This document shows positions 1-7,823 of a DNA stretch of 64,000 bases, piece after piece. The translations under genes and the position numbers were made by a program. Each line of letters opens with the position of its first letter. The first letter of the stretch is position 1. Origin of the DNA: DASSJT01 sp963715025 (GTDB taxonomy: Bacteria; Actinomycetota; Actinomycetes; Actinomycetales; Dermatophilaceae); the NCBI GenBank assembly GCA_963715025.1, contig CAVQQQ010000002.1, positions 806,001-870,000 on the forward strand, in the 5' to 3' direction. Under the pieces are notes generated by a model that saw nothing but the letters and a program-made list of their open reading frames with translations, searched no databases and was not told the origin of the DNA.

Positions 1-935
1 AGCACGAGCCAGGGCGACGTCAGGTATGGCGCCCGCGAGGCGTCCCAGAGCGCACGGTCATCCTGGCCATAGGTGGACCACAGCCCCATGCCCCGGAGCA
101 CCTCCGAGTACGAGGACGTGGCCGTGGCGGTCTCCAGCAGGTTGCCGACCCCCGAGGCGGCTACGTCCGCGCCACGAGTCGCCACCGTGGGGAGAAGCCA
201 ATACGCTGACAGCAGAAGCGAACTCACCCCGGCCGTCGCGATGAACTTCGCGACTCGGCGCCACGGGGCGCGGTGCCGCCAGGCAGCCCACAGCACGACC
301 ACCGGGGTGGCGACGAGCTGGAGCGCGGGCACGGCCCCGGCGTTCTGGCCGGCCATGGCGAAGGTGGTCACGGCGAACGCAAGGGCCCATGGCCACCACA
401 GCCGTGTCTGCATCCCCCGAACGGCTGTCCAGAGCTGCCAGGGAAGCAGGGCATAGGGCCAGATCACCGGGAGTGAGGCGCCGGCCACGACGACGTAGGG
501 GTTCAGCATGTAGGCGGCCCCGGCAAGTCGGGGTGCGAGCCGTCCGCCGGGTTCGCCCAGGATCTCGCGCGCCAGCACCGCCGCTCCTGTGCCGGCCGCG
601 CACAGCAGCCCCCAGCGGATCAGCCGCACCACGAGCCAGGGCGGGACACCGACCAGGTGGAGCAGGGAGCTCAGCGCGGCGATCGGGGCGAGCCCCACTC
701 GGGTGCTGGCCTGGCCCAGGGTTGGGCTCTCCTGCCAGGTGGACAGGCTGGCGAGCAGAGTCGGCCACGGACGCAGGTAGAGCTCGGGCCGGGCGTCAAC
801 CTCGAGACTGCGAGCGCGAAGCCCGACGGTCACCACGGCGACCGCAAGAGGCCACAGCCATTGCCACGGGTGGTGGCGCAGCCAGCCCAGGAGGTGCAGA
901 CGGCCAGGGTCAGCAGAGGCGGCCGAGGCAGTCAT
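1..935 (-). CDS. AftD-like arabinofuranosyltransferase (DUF3367), N-terminal part, cut by window edge
   Basis: Only the first 311 codons are present; the frame is open to the window edge. The translation alternates hydrophobic stretches (roughly residues 20-35, 95-125, 160-185, 200-225) with loops containing 'RPELYLRPW', 'AYMLNPYVV' and 'STYGQDDRALW', a pattern I associate with AftD/DUF3367 GT-C membrane transferases. That family adds arabinofuranose from decaprenyl-phosphoarabinose to cell-envelope glycans, and its members usually exceed 1,000 residues, so most of this gene lies outside. The ATG at 935 sits 7 nt after a -10 box, suggesting leaderless translation. Another GT-C glycosyltransferase is the alternative; donor and acceptor are inferred. 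Confidence 0.7.
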   Translation of the reverse strand, partial: MTASAASADPGRLHLLGWLRHHPWQWLWPLAVAVVTVGLRARSLEVDARPELYLRPWPTLLASLSTWQESPTLGQASTRVGLAPIAALSSLLHLVGVPPWLVVRLIRWGLLCAAGTGAAVLAREILGEPGGRLAPRLAGAAYMLNPYVVVAGASLPVIWPYALLPWQLWTAVRGMQTRLWWPWALAFAVTTFAMAGQNAGAVPALQLVATPVVVLWAAWRHRAPWRRVAKFIATAGVSSLLLSAYWLLPTVATRGADVAASGVGNLLETATATSSYSEVLRGMGLWSTYGQDDRALWDASRAPYLTSPWLV

Positions 936-970
936 GGGCCGTACTCTAGGACGCGGTCCAACCACGTGGT
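936..970 (-). promoter_or_regulatory. Leaderless promoter with a perfect palindrome in its -35 region
   Basis: The minus strand reads TAGAGT (943-948), then 7 nt, then the ATG of the AftD-like gene, so transcription probably starts at the start codon. The perfect 10-bp palindrome ACCACGTGGT at 961-970 lies 26-35 bp upstream of that point and could be an operator. No good -35 box is otherwise visible. Confidence 0.45.
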
Positions 971-993
971 GACAATGGTCCCCGCTCTGTCAA

Positions 994-3666
994 TCAGTGT
1001 GCGGCGTCATGCCACGACCTGCCTACGCCAACGCTCACGTCGAGCGGAACGTCCATCTCGACGGCCCCGCCCATCTCGCGCCGGACGATCGATTCCACCT
1101 CCGCCCGCTCCCCGGCCGCGACCTCGAGGACCAGCTCGTCGTGGACCTGAAGCAGCATCCGCGACTGTGCGCCGGCCTCGTGGAGGGCTCGCTCGACGCG
1201 GAGCATGGCTACCTTGATGATGTCGGCCGCTGAGCCCTGGATCGGCGCGTTGAGTGCCATCCGCTCGGCCATCTCGCGGCGCTGGCGGTTGTCGCTGGTC
1301 AGGTCGGGCAGATAGCGCCGACGCCCCAGCATGGTCTCGGTGTAGCCGGTCCCCCTGGCCTGGGCCACGACGTTGGTGAGGTAGTCGCGCACCCCGCCGA
1401 ACCGGGCGAAGTACTCGTCCATGAGGCCCTTGGCCTCCTCGGTCGAGATCGTCAGCTGCTTGGAAAGGCCGAAGGCGGACAGGCCGTAGGCAAGTCCATA
1501 GGACATCGCCTTGATCTTGCTGCGCATCTGCAGGGTGACGTCCTCGGGCGCCACGGAGAACACGCGCGAGCCGACGAACCGGTGGAGGTCCTCGCCGGAC
1601 TTGAACGCCTCGATCAGCCCGGCGTCGCCGGAGAGGTGCGCCATGATCCGCATCTCGATCTGGCTGTAGTCGGCGGACATCAGCGACTCGAAGCCCTTCC
1701 CCACGATGAACGCCTGGCGGATCCGTCGCCCCTCCTCGGTGCGGATCGGAATGTTCTGCAAGTTCGGGTCGGTCGAGCTCAGCCGGCCCGTGGCCGCGAT
1801 CGTCTGCTGATACGTGGTGTGGATGCGGCCGTCTTCGGAGACCGACTTGATCAGCCCCTCGACCGTGACCCGCAGCCGCGCCGCGTCGCGGTGTCGCAGC
1901 AGGGCCTCGAGGAACGGGTGGCCGGTCTTGGTGTACAGGTCGGTCAGCGCGTCGGCGTCCGTCGTGTACCCGGTCTTCGTGCGCTTGGTCTTCGGCATGC
2001 CCAGAGTCTCGAAAAGCACGACCTGAAGCTGCTTGGGCGAGCCGAGGTTGATCTGCTCTCCGCCGATGGCGTCGTAGGCGTCCTGCTGGGCTTCGCGGAC
2101 CTTGGCTGCGAAGTCAGCTTCCAGCGACGTCAGCCCGTCGACGTCGGCGGCGATGCCGGTGCGCTCCATGCGGGCGAGCACACCCACCAGAGGCAGCTCC
2201 ACCTCCTGCTCGAGTCGATCGCCGCCGGTGGACGCCAGCTGCTCCTCCAGGGCGGTGGCCAGCTCCAGGACGGCGCTGGCCCGTACCATGGCGTCCTCGG
2301 CTTCGGCATCGCCGTCCTGGGCGAAGTCGAGCATGCCCTGGCCGCCGGCCTCAGCCTCCGCCTTGAGCTCGCGGCCCAGGTGCCGCAGCACGAGGTCGGC
2401 AAGGTCATAGGAGCGCTGGTCGGGGCGCACCAAGTAGGCGGCGAGGGCCGTGTCGGTCGAGATGCCCTCAAGCTCGAGGCCGCGCGCCGCCAGCGCCTGC
2501 AGGGGCCCCTTGGCGTCGTGGAGCACCTTGGGTCGCTTGGGACTGGCCAGCCACGCCGCGACCGCGGCCTCGCCTTCCGGAGTCAGCGCGGTGAGGTCGA
2601 TGTATGCCGCGGTGCCGGCCTGGGTGGCGATGGCCAACGCCGATGCGTCGCCAGTGCCCCGCCCCCAGGTGCCCTGGACGTGGACCCCGACCGGGGAGCC
2701 CTCGGGAACGTGGTGCTCCAGCCACCCCGCGACGTCCTCGGGCAGCAGCACGTTGCCGTCGACGTCGAACCCACCCTCGGCCTCCTCCTCGACCGCCTCG
2801 AGGGTGGAGAAGAGGCGATCGCGGAGCACCCGGAACTCGAGTCCGTCGAACACGGTGTGCACCTGCTCGCGATCCCAGGTGCGCCGCGCGAGGTCGTCGA
2901 CACTCACCGGAAGCTCGAGGTCACGGATGAGCTGGTTGAGCCGGCGATTGCGCAGCACGCCTTCGAGGTGCTCCCGCAGCGAGTCGCCGGCCTTGCCCTT
3001 GATCTCGTCGACGTGCGCGACCAGCCCGGTCAGGTCGCCGTAGGTGGTGAGCCACTTGGCGGCAGTCTTGGGGCCGACGCCGGGCACGCCGGGAAGGTTG
3101 TCGGAGGACTCCCCGACCAGGGCCGCGAGGTCGCTGTAGCGCTCCGGCGGCACGCCATAACGCTCCAGCACGGCTGCCGGGTCCATGCGGGCCAGGTCGG
3201 AGACGCCCTTGCGCGGGTAGAGCAGTGTGACGTGATCGCCCACCAGCTGCAGCGCGTCACGGTCGCCGGAGCAGATCAGGACGTCCAGGCCCTTCTCGAC
3301 CGCCCGCGTGGTGAGGGTGGCGATCACGTCGTCGGCCTCGAAGCCGTCGACCTCCACATAAGGGATGCGGAGCGCATCGAGGACTTCCCGCAGGAGCGCG
3401 ACCTGCCCCTGGAACTCGCTGGGAGTGGCCGAGCGCCCCGCCTTGTATTCCGCGTACTCCTGGGTGCGGAAGGTCTGGCGCGACACGTCGAAGGCGACGG
3501 CGACATGCGTGGGGTCTTCGTCCCGAAGGACATTGATCAGCATGGCCGTGAAGCCATAGACGGCATTGGTGTGCTGCCCCGTGCTGGTCGAGAAGTTCTC
3601 GACCGGCAGTGCGAAGAAGGCGCGGTAGGCGAGCGAGTGGCCATCGAGCAGCAGGAGTCGACTCAC
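994..3666 (-). CDS. polA: DNA polymerase I
   Basis: An 890-residue family A polymerase for Okazaki-fragment processing and repair. Domains in order: 5'-3' flap nuclease (about 1-290; 'EADDVIATL', 'SGDRDALQL', helix-hairpin-helix 'GVPGVGPKTAAKW'), a 3'-5' exonuclease-like domain (about 310-490) in which I see no clear DEDD residues, and the polymerase domain with motif A 'DYSQIEMRI', the O helix 'RSKIKAMSYGLAYG' and motif C 'QVHDELVLE'. A GTG at 3666 is chosen over an upstream start at 3696 because it makes the usual 'SRLLLLDGHSLAYRAFFA' N-terminus and lies 7 nt after a -10 box. The proofreading domain is probably inactive, as in other actinobacterial PolA. Confidence 0.96.
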   Translation of the reverse strand: MSRLLLLDGHSLAYRAFFALPVENFSTSTGQHTNAVYGFTAMLINVLRDEDPTHVAVAFDVSRQTFRTQEYAEYKAGRSATPSEFQGQVALLREVLDALRIPYVEVDGFEADDVIATLTTRAVEKGLDVLICSGDRDALQLVGDHVTLLYPRKGVSDLARMDPAAVLERYGVPPERYSDLAALVGESSDNLPGVPGVGPKTAAKWLTTYGDLTGLVAHVDEIKGKAGDSLREHLEGVLRNRRLNQLIRDLELPVSVDDLARRTWDREQVHTVFDGLEFRVLRDRLFSTLEAVEEEAEGGFDVDGNVLLPEDVAGWLEHHVPEGSPVGVHVQGTWGRGTGDASALAIATQAGTAAYIDLTALTPEGEAAVAAWLASPKRPKVLHDAKGPLQALAARGLELEGISTDTALAAYLVRPDQRSYDLADLVLRHLGRELKAEAEAGGQGMLDFAQDGDAEAEDAMVRASAVLELATALEEQLASTGGDRLEQEVELPLVGVLARMERTGIAADVDGLTSLEADFAAKVREAQQDAYDAIGGEQINLGSPKQLQVVLFETLGMPKTKRTKTGYTTDADALTDLYTKTGHPFLEALLRHRDAARLRVTVEGLIKSVSEDGRIHTTYQQTIAATGRLSSTDPNLQNIPIRTEEGRRIRQAFIVGKGFESLMSADYSQIEMRIMAHLSGDAGLIEAFKSGEDLHRFVGSRVFSVAPEDVTLQMRSKIKAMSYGLAYGLSAFGLSKQLTISTEEAKGLMDEYFARFGGVRDYLTNVVAQARGTGYTETMLGRRRYLPDLTSDNRQRREMAERMALNAPIQGSAADIIKVAMLRVERALHEAGAQSRMLLQVHDELVLEVAAGERAEVESIVRREMGGAVEMDVPLDVSVGVGRSWHDAAH

Positions 3667-3679
3667 GCGTCGAAGCCTA
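3667..3679 (-). promoter_or_regulatory. Leaderless -10 promoter of polA
   Basis: TAGGCT (3674-3679 on the minus strand) is followed by 7 nt and the GTG start of polA. No Shine-Dalgarno sequence precedes the GTG. Confidence 0.5.
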
Positions 3680-3701
3680 GGCCCAGCCACCCACACCCAA
3701 G

Positions 3702-3723
3702 AACGGGCGGCACACTCCCCGTT
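3702..3723 (-). terminator. Possible terminator hairpin after the GNAT gene
   Basis: AACGGG and CCCGTT form a 6-bp stem around a 10-nt loop, about 20 nt after the acetyltransferase stop. No long U-run follows, which is common in high-GC actinobacteria, so termination is only inferred. Confidence 0.3.
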
Positions 3724-3742
3724 TGGCGACGGGCCGGATCGA

Positions 3743-4318
3743 TCACCTGAGCCCGGCGCGAGACCTCAGGGATCGGCGGCGAATGAGCACCTGGTCGAGG
3801 GAGTGGCGCGGCAGGTCACCGCTGCTCAGGCGGCGTCGCAGCAGCGCTGTGGACGTGATCCTGCGCACCGACGTCGAGCTGAAGCCGAGGCGCGCGAAGA
3901 ACCGGTTGGCGTCCCGGAGCTGTGCCGGGACGTAGCTCACGATCTGCTCGGAGCCCACCTTCTCGGCGTATGCCGTGACTGCCGCCAGCAGGTGCCGCGC
4001 AACCCCATGGTGGCGGGCGCTCGGAACCACGTAGATCTGGTCGATCGCCACACAGGGGGATTCCGACAGGCACGAGATGGGGGCGTGGGACATCACCGCG
4101 AACCCCAAGGATGCCTGATTGGCAGTGGCGAGGTAGGCGCGGACCTCCGGACGCTGGAGCGCATGGGCGAGACGCCCCTCGGACGCGGCGCGGGACGCCA
4201 CCTCGATGCTGGTTCCCTGCTCGACACGGGAGGCTACCCACAGCTCCGTGAAGGACTGGAGGGAGTCGGCGTCAACCCGCTTGACGATGACCGGGGAACG
4301 TGACACGAGTGCCTCCAT
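3743..4318 (-). CDS. GNAT-family N-acetyltransferase
   Basis: A 191-residue protein with the GNAT acetyl-CoA fold. Strand 4 and the pyrophosphate loop read 'IDQIYVVPSARHHGVARHLL' (the R/Q-x-x-G-x-A loop is 'RHHGVA'), followed by the C-terminal 'NRFFARLGF' segment typical of the family. The N-terminal third (about 1-60) looks like a substrate-binding part with no recognisable specificity. The first good ATG is at 4318; upstream in-frame codons are not conserved in character, and a -10 box lies about 60 nt upstream. It points toward polA and could be cotranscribed with it. The acceptor substrate (small molecule or protein N-terminus) cannot be told. Confidence 0.8.
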   Translation of the reverse strand: MEALVSRSPVIVKRVDADSLQSFTELWVASRVEQGTSIEVASRAASEGRLAHALQRPEVRAYLATANQASLGFAVMSHAPISCLSESPCVAIDQIYVVPSARHHGVARHLLAAVTAYAEKVGSEQIVSYVPAQLRDANRFFARLGFSSTSVRRITSTALLRRRLSSGDLPRHSLDQVLIRRRSLRSRAGLR

Positions 4319-4377
4319 TTCAGACGAAACCAGGCGACTCCCCCGGCCGCGGCAGACGTTTCCCCTGCCGAAACCTG

Positions 4378-4383
4378 ACTCTA
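4378..4383 (-). promoter_or_regulatory. -10 box upstream of the GNAT gene
   Basis: The minus strand reads TAGAGT at 4383-4378, which would give a leader of roughly 53 nt. The leader can fold CGGCAG against CTGCCG. It shares the 163-bp intergenic region with the divergent DUF554 promoter. Confidence 0.35.
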
Positions 4384-4468
4384 GGGGTGAGCAGCCGCGT
4401 TCGGAAAGGGAATCGGCCAAAGTGCAGGGCGGCCTTCGGGGTGACCCGGCAGGCCTGCCCGATCCCCT

Positions 4469-4481
4469 TAGGGTTGCGCGT
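4469..4481 (+). promoter_or_regulatory. Leaderless -10 promoter of the DUF554 gene
   Basis: TAGGGT (4469-4474) plus 7 nt runs directly into the GTG start at 4482. There is no Shine-Dalgarno sequence. Confidence 0.5.
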
Positions 4482-5318
4482 GTGAGTGCCGACTTCCCGG
4501 GCCTAGGAACCGCCATCAATGTCGCGACCGTCACCGTCGGCTCGCTGCTGGGCATGGCCGTAGGGCACCGCTTTCCGAGGCACACCCGCGACGTCGTCAC
4601 CGATGTGCTCGGCCTCGCGACCCTGCTCATGGCCGGACTGTCTGCGATGAGCGTCATAGATCCCGCCCTGAGCAACGCGACCGGGCGAGGCGCCCCTGTG
4701 TTGATCGTGCTGGGCTCCTTGCTGGTCGGCGGCATAGCCGGCTCGATCCTGCGCATCGAGGACCGCCTCGAGGGCCTCGCCGGCCGGATCCAGACCATCA
4801 TTGCGCGACGGTCTGCCCGGCGCGCGACGGCGACCGTGGCCTCCTCCTCTAGGCCGGCGCGCGACGACTCCGAGGGCCCAGCGGAGGACGCCGCGGCTCA
4901 CGAGGCGCGCGAGCGTTTCATCGAGGGATGGCTCAGTGCGTCGCTGCTGTTCTGCGTCGGTCCGCTGACCATCCTGGGCTCACTCTCCGACGGGCTCGGC
5001 CGGGGCATCGACCAGCTGGCCCTGAAGTCGGTTCTCGACGGTTTCGCGGCGATGGCCTTCGCCTCCACATTCGGTATCGGAGTCCTCCTCTCCGCGGTCT
5101 CGGTCGCGGTCGTGCAGGGGCTGCTCACGGTGGCAGGGGTGGTGCTCGGCTCGGTACTCCCGAATGCCCACATCGCTGCCCTCACCGCCACAGGCGGCCT
5201 GATGCTGGTGGGGATCGGTTTGCGGCTCCTGCGCATCCGCGAGATCCCTGTGGGGGACCTACTCCCGGCCCTGGTCGTGGCTCCGCTGCTGACCCAGCTG
5301 GTCACCGCACTGAGGTGA
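4482..5318 (+). CDS. DUF554 family integral membrane protein
   Basis: A 278-residue membrane protein beginning 'SADFPGLGTAINVATVTVGSLLG', the glycine-rich N-terminus typical of DUF554 (YdfK/YqgA-type). About seven hydrophobic segments are visible; residues about 110-145 form a charged, low-complexity cytoplasmic loop rich in Arg, Ala and Glu that looks like a lineage-specific insertion. The family motif 'LLFCVGPLTILGSLSDGL' is present near residue 155. The biochemical role of DUF554 proteins is not established. The GTG start is supported by the adjacent -10 box. It is transcribed away from the GNAT gene and converges on pdtaR. Confidence 0.85.
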   Translation: MSADFPGLGTAINVATVTVGSLLGMAVGHRFPRHTRDVVTDVLGLATLLMAGLSAMSVIDPALSNATGRGAPVLIVLGSLLVGGIAGSILRIEDRLEGLAGRIQTIIARRSARRATATVASSSRPARDDSEGPAEDAAAHEARERFIEGWLSASLLFCVGPLTILGSLSDGLGRGIDQLALKSVLDGFAAMAFASTFGIGVLLSAVSVAVVQGLLTVAGVVLGSVLPNAHIAALTATGGLMLVGIGLRLLRIREIPVGDLLPALVVAPLLTQLVTALR

Positions 5319-5339
5319 CCCGCGCAGGTGCAGCGCGGG
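5319..5339. terminator. Bidirectional terminator-like hairpin between convergent genes
   Basis: Immediately after the DUF554 stop, CCCGCGC (5319-5325) and GCGCGGG (5333-5339) form a perfect 7-bp stem with a 7-nt loop. It sits in the 25-bp gap between two convergent genes, so it could serve both. Confidence 0.5.
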
Positions 5340-5343
5340 AGGG

Positions 5344-5967
5344 TCAGGCCTTGTCCATACCCGTGATGACGGCCTCAGCGACCTCGCGCATGCCGAGGCG
5401 CCGGTCCATGGCTGTCTTCTGGATCCAGCGGAAGGCCTCTGCCTCGGTGATCTTCAGCTTCTTCATCAGCACGCCCTTGGCACGCTCGACCGCCTTGCGG
5501 GTCTCGAGCCGCTCGCCGAGGTCGGCGACTTCCTGCTCCAGGGCCTTGAGCTCACCCCAACGGGAAAGCGCGATGTCGATGGCGGGCGTGATCTCGGCCG
5601 ATGTGAAGGGCTTGACGATGTAGGCCATCACCCCAGCGTCGCGAGCCCGCTCCACCAGCTCGGTCTGGCTGAACGCAGTCAGCATCACGACAGGGCACAG
5701 TCGGGCCTTGCCGATCTGCTCGGCTGCGCTGATGCCGTCGAGCACCGGCATCTTGACGTCCATGATGACGAGGTCCGGGTGGAGCTGCTGGGCCATCTCG
5801 ACGGCCTGCTGACCGTTGCTCGCCTGGCCGACGACGTCATAACCGGCCTCGCCGAGCATCTCGGCCAGGTCGAGGCGGATCAGCGCCTCGTCCTCGGCCA
5901 CCAGGACCCGGCGCCGCCCCGCCGGCTCACCGGCGGGGCGCCCGGTGGGCTGTGCGGTCTCAGTCAT
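5344..5967 (-). CDS. pdtaR: ANTAR-domain response regulator, PdtaR type
   Basis: A 207-residue two-component regulator. A receiver domain (about 20-135) carries the acidic pocket 'AEDEALIRLD', the phospho-acceptor Asp in 'VIMDVKMP', the switch residues 'LTAFSQ' and the Lys of 'IVKPF'. The C-terminal ANTAR domain (about 140-200; 'ERLETRKAVERAKGVLM', 'AFRWIQKTAMDRR') binds tandem RNA hairpins and promotes antitermination in characterised homologues. Length and order match mycobacterial PdtaR, the partner of the sensor kinase PdtaS; no kinase lies in this window. An AAGG-type ribosome binding site precedes the ATG. It is followed upstream by a tRNA gene on the same strand. Confidence 0.9.
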   Translation of the reverse strand: MTETAQPTGRPAGEPAGRRRVLVAEDEALIRLDLAEMLGEAGYDVVGQASNGQQAVEMAQQLHPDLVIMDVKMPVLDGISAAEQIGKARLCPVVMLTAFSQTELVERARDAGVMAYIVKPFTSAEITPAIDIALSRWGELKALEQEVADLGERLETRKAVERAKGVLMKKLKITEAEAFRWIQKTAMDRRLGMREVAEAVITGMDKA

Positions 5968-6018
5968 GTTTCCGCCTTGCTGTCGCGTCAACAGTGGTCG
6001 CAGCCCGGTGGCTCGCGG

Positions 6019-6101
6019 TGCCGAAGGCGGGACTTGAACCCGCACGCCCTTGCGGGCAAAGCATTTTGAGTGCTCCGTGTCTGCCATTCCACCACTTCGG
6101 C
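6019..6101 (-). tRNA. tRNA-Leu (anticodon CAA)
   Basis: The minus strand folds as a tRNA: acceptor stem GCCGAAG/CTTCGGC with discriminator A, D-arm region 'TGGTGGAATGGCAGACAC', anticodon loop CTCAAAA with anticodon CAA at 6066-6068, a long class II variable arm, and the T-arm 'CGGGTTCAAGTCCCG'. The long variable arm and the CAA anticodon identify leucine (codon UUG). A complete CCA is not encoded (the next bases are CCG). Confidence 0.95.
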
Positions 6102-6115
6102 CTGTGGAGGCCGCC

Positions 6116-6121
6116 AGCATA
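6116..6121 (-). promoter_or_regulatory. -10 box of the tRNA-Leu gene
   Basis: TATGCT on the minus strand lies 14 nt before the first tRNA base. No convincing -35 hexamer is visible at 16-18 bp. Confidence 0.4.
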
Positions 6122-6178
6122 GCGGGGCGCGGGGTCCATCCCCGCAACCGGTTCGGCACATGAGCCAATGCGGGAACA

Positions 6179-6192
6179 CGCTCGGTCGAGCG
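6179..6192 (-). terminator. Possible weak terminator hairpin after pyk
   Basis: CGCTC-GACC-GAGCG forms a short 5-bp stem about 28 nt below the pyruvate kinase stop, followed by TGTTCCC. The rest of the 118-bp gap down to the tRNA shows only the tRNA promoter. Confidence 0.2.
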
Positions 6193-6219
6193 CCGGACCG
6201 CGCGGCACCCACGTCTCGC

Positions 6220-7686
6220 CTACTCGCTGGTGAGCTCCTGGTAGGCCTCCTGGTAGGCCGGCGCCACGCGGTTCTTGGCGTCGCCGATCTGGTGGACGCG
6301 CAGGGCGTTGGTCGACCCGGGGATGCCGGGAGGCGACCCCGCCGCGATGACCACCAGATCACCCTCCTTGCAGCGGCCGTTGGCCAGGAGGGTGTCGTCG
6401 ACCATCAGCGCCATCTGGTCGGTGTGCTTGGCCATCGGCACCAGGAAGGTCTCGATGCCCCACGCCAGAGCCAGGCGCGAACGCGTGGCCTGGATGGGCG
6501 TGAACGCCAGCATGGGGATCCGCGGCCGGATTCGTGACAGACGACGGGCCGAATCGCCGGACTGCGTGAACGTGATCAGGAACTTGGCGCTGAGGAGCTC
6601 GCCGATCTCGGCCGCCGCCGCGGTGACCGCACCGCCCTTGGTGTGCGGTCGGGTGCCGAGCGGCTGGATGCGATCAAGGCCGTGCTCCTCGGTGTTCTCG
6701 ATGATCCGGGCCATCGTGCGAACCGCCTCGATCGGGTAGGCCCCGACGCTGGTCTCACCCGAGAGCATCAGGGCGTCGGCGCCGTCGAGCACGGCGTTTG
6801 CGGCGTCCGAGGCCTCGGCGCGGGTCGGCCGGGAGTTCTCGATCATCGACTCGAGCACCTGGGTGGCCACGATCACGGGCTTGGCCTGCCGTCGGGCCAG
6901 CTCCACGGCGCGCTTCTGGACGAGAGGCACCTCCTCGAGCGGGAGCTCGACGCCCAGGTCGCCCCGGGCCACCATCACGCCGTCGAAGGCCTGAATGATC
7001 TCGAAGAGGTTGTCGACGGCCTGCGGCTTCTCGATCTTGGCGATGACCGGTAGCCGCACACCGGCCTCGTCCATGATCTGGTGGACCTCGTCGATGTCGC
7101 TGGCGCTGCGCACGAACGACAGAGCGATCATGTCCGCGGGCAGGCCGAGAGCCCAGCGGAGGTCCTCGCGGTCCTTGTCCGAGAGGGCGGGCACGCTGAC
7201 GGCGACGCCGGGCAGGTTGATGCCCTTGTTGTTGGAGACGGTGCCACCCTCGACCACCTCGGCCACGACGTCAGTGTCATTGACCTCTCGCGCGATGAGG
7301 GAGACCTTGCCGTCGTCGATCAGCAGCCGGTCGCCCGGGCGCACGTCTCCTGGGAGTCCCTTGTAGGTCGTGCTGACGATGCTCTTGTCGCCGTCAACTT
7401 CGCGCGACGTGATGGTGAACCCATCCCCTGCCGCGAGTTCCACGGGCCCACCGGAGAACCGTCCGGTGCGGATCTTCGGACCCTGCAGGTCGACCAGGAT
7501 CCCCACCGCGTGGCTGAGCTCGTCGCTGGCCGCGCGGACCTCCTTGTAGACCTTCTCGTGGTCGTCGTAGGAGCCGTGGGACAGGTTCAGCCTGGCGACG
7601 TCCATGCCCGCGGCCACGAGCTCTCGGAGCCGGCGCGGCGAGGAAGTGGCAGGTCCGAGAGTGCAGACGATCTTGGCGCGGCGCAT
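6220..7686 (-). CDS. pyk: Pyruvate kinase
   Basis: A 488-residue glycolytic enzyme converting phosphoenolpyruvate and ADP to pyruvate and ATP. The N-terminus 'RRAKIVCTLGPATSS' and 'ARLNLSHGS' start the TIM barrel; the B domain occupies about 70-165; the active-site signature 'VIAKIEKPQAVDN' contains the catalytic Lys and Glu, followed by 'VARGDLGVELP' and the substrate-binding 'MLSGETSVGAYP'. The C-terminal allosteric domain (about 345-480) is full length. The ATG at 7686 lies 7 nt after a -10 box. It is transcribed toward tRNA-Leu and is separated from gltD by a strong hairpin. Confidence 0.97.
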   Translation of the reverse strand: MRRAKIVCTLGPATSSPRRLRELVAAGMDVARLNLSHGSYDDHEKVYKEVRAASDELSHAVGILVDLQGPKIRTGRFSGGPVELAAGDGFTITSREVDGDKSIVSTTYKGLPGDVRPGDRLLIDDGKVSLIAREVNDTDVVAEVVEGGTVSNNKGINLPGVAVSVPALSDKDREDLRWALGLPADMIALSFVRSASDIDEVHQIMDEAGVRLPVIAKIEKPQAVDNLFEIIQAFDGVMVARGDLGVELPLEEVPLVQKRAVELARRQAKPVIVATQVLESMIENSRPTRAEASDAANAVLDGADALMLSGETSVGAYPIEAVRTMARIIENTEEHGLDRIQPLGTRPHTKGGAVTAAAAEIGELLSAKFLITFTQSGDSARRLSRIRPRIPMLAFTPIQATRSRLALAWGIETFLVPMAKHTDQMALMVDDTLLANGRCKEGDLVVIAAGSPPGIPGSTNALRVHQIGDAKNRVAPAYQEAYQELTSE

Positions 7687-7699
7687 AGCCCCAACACTA
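7687..7699 (-). promoter_or_regulatory. Leaderless -10 promoter of pyk
   Basis: TAGTGT (7694-7699 on the minus strand), 7 nt, then ATG. Confidence 0.5.
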
Positions 7700-7775
7700 T
7701 CGGTGGGATGTGGCCCTGATCACACGTCTCGCACTGCGGACCACCTGCCAAAGGGCCCGCTCCGCGCCGTTACGC

Positions 7776-7803
7776 GGGCAGCTGCGGACCCGCGCAGCTG
7801 CCC
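7776..7803 (-). terminator. Strong terminator-like hairpin after gltBD
   Basis: GGGCAGCTGC (7776-7785) and GCAGCTGCCC (7794-7803) are a perfect 10-bp inverted repeat around an 8-nt loop, 21 nt below the gltD stop. No U-run follows. It insulates gltBD from pyk. Confidence 0.6.
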
Positions 7804-7823
7804 CCGGGGCCCGCGCAGTCCGG

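Noticed and set aside
1582..3750. A long open frame of 722 codons on the plus strand opposite polA
   Set aside because: It mirrors the GC-rich third positions of polA; its translation has no family character. Similar antisense frames at 7710-9299, 10426-12174 and 50766-52832 were left out for the same reason.
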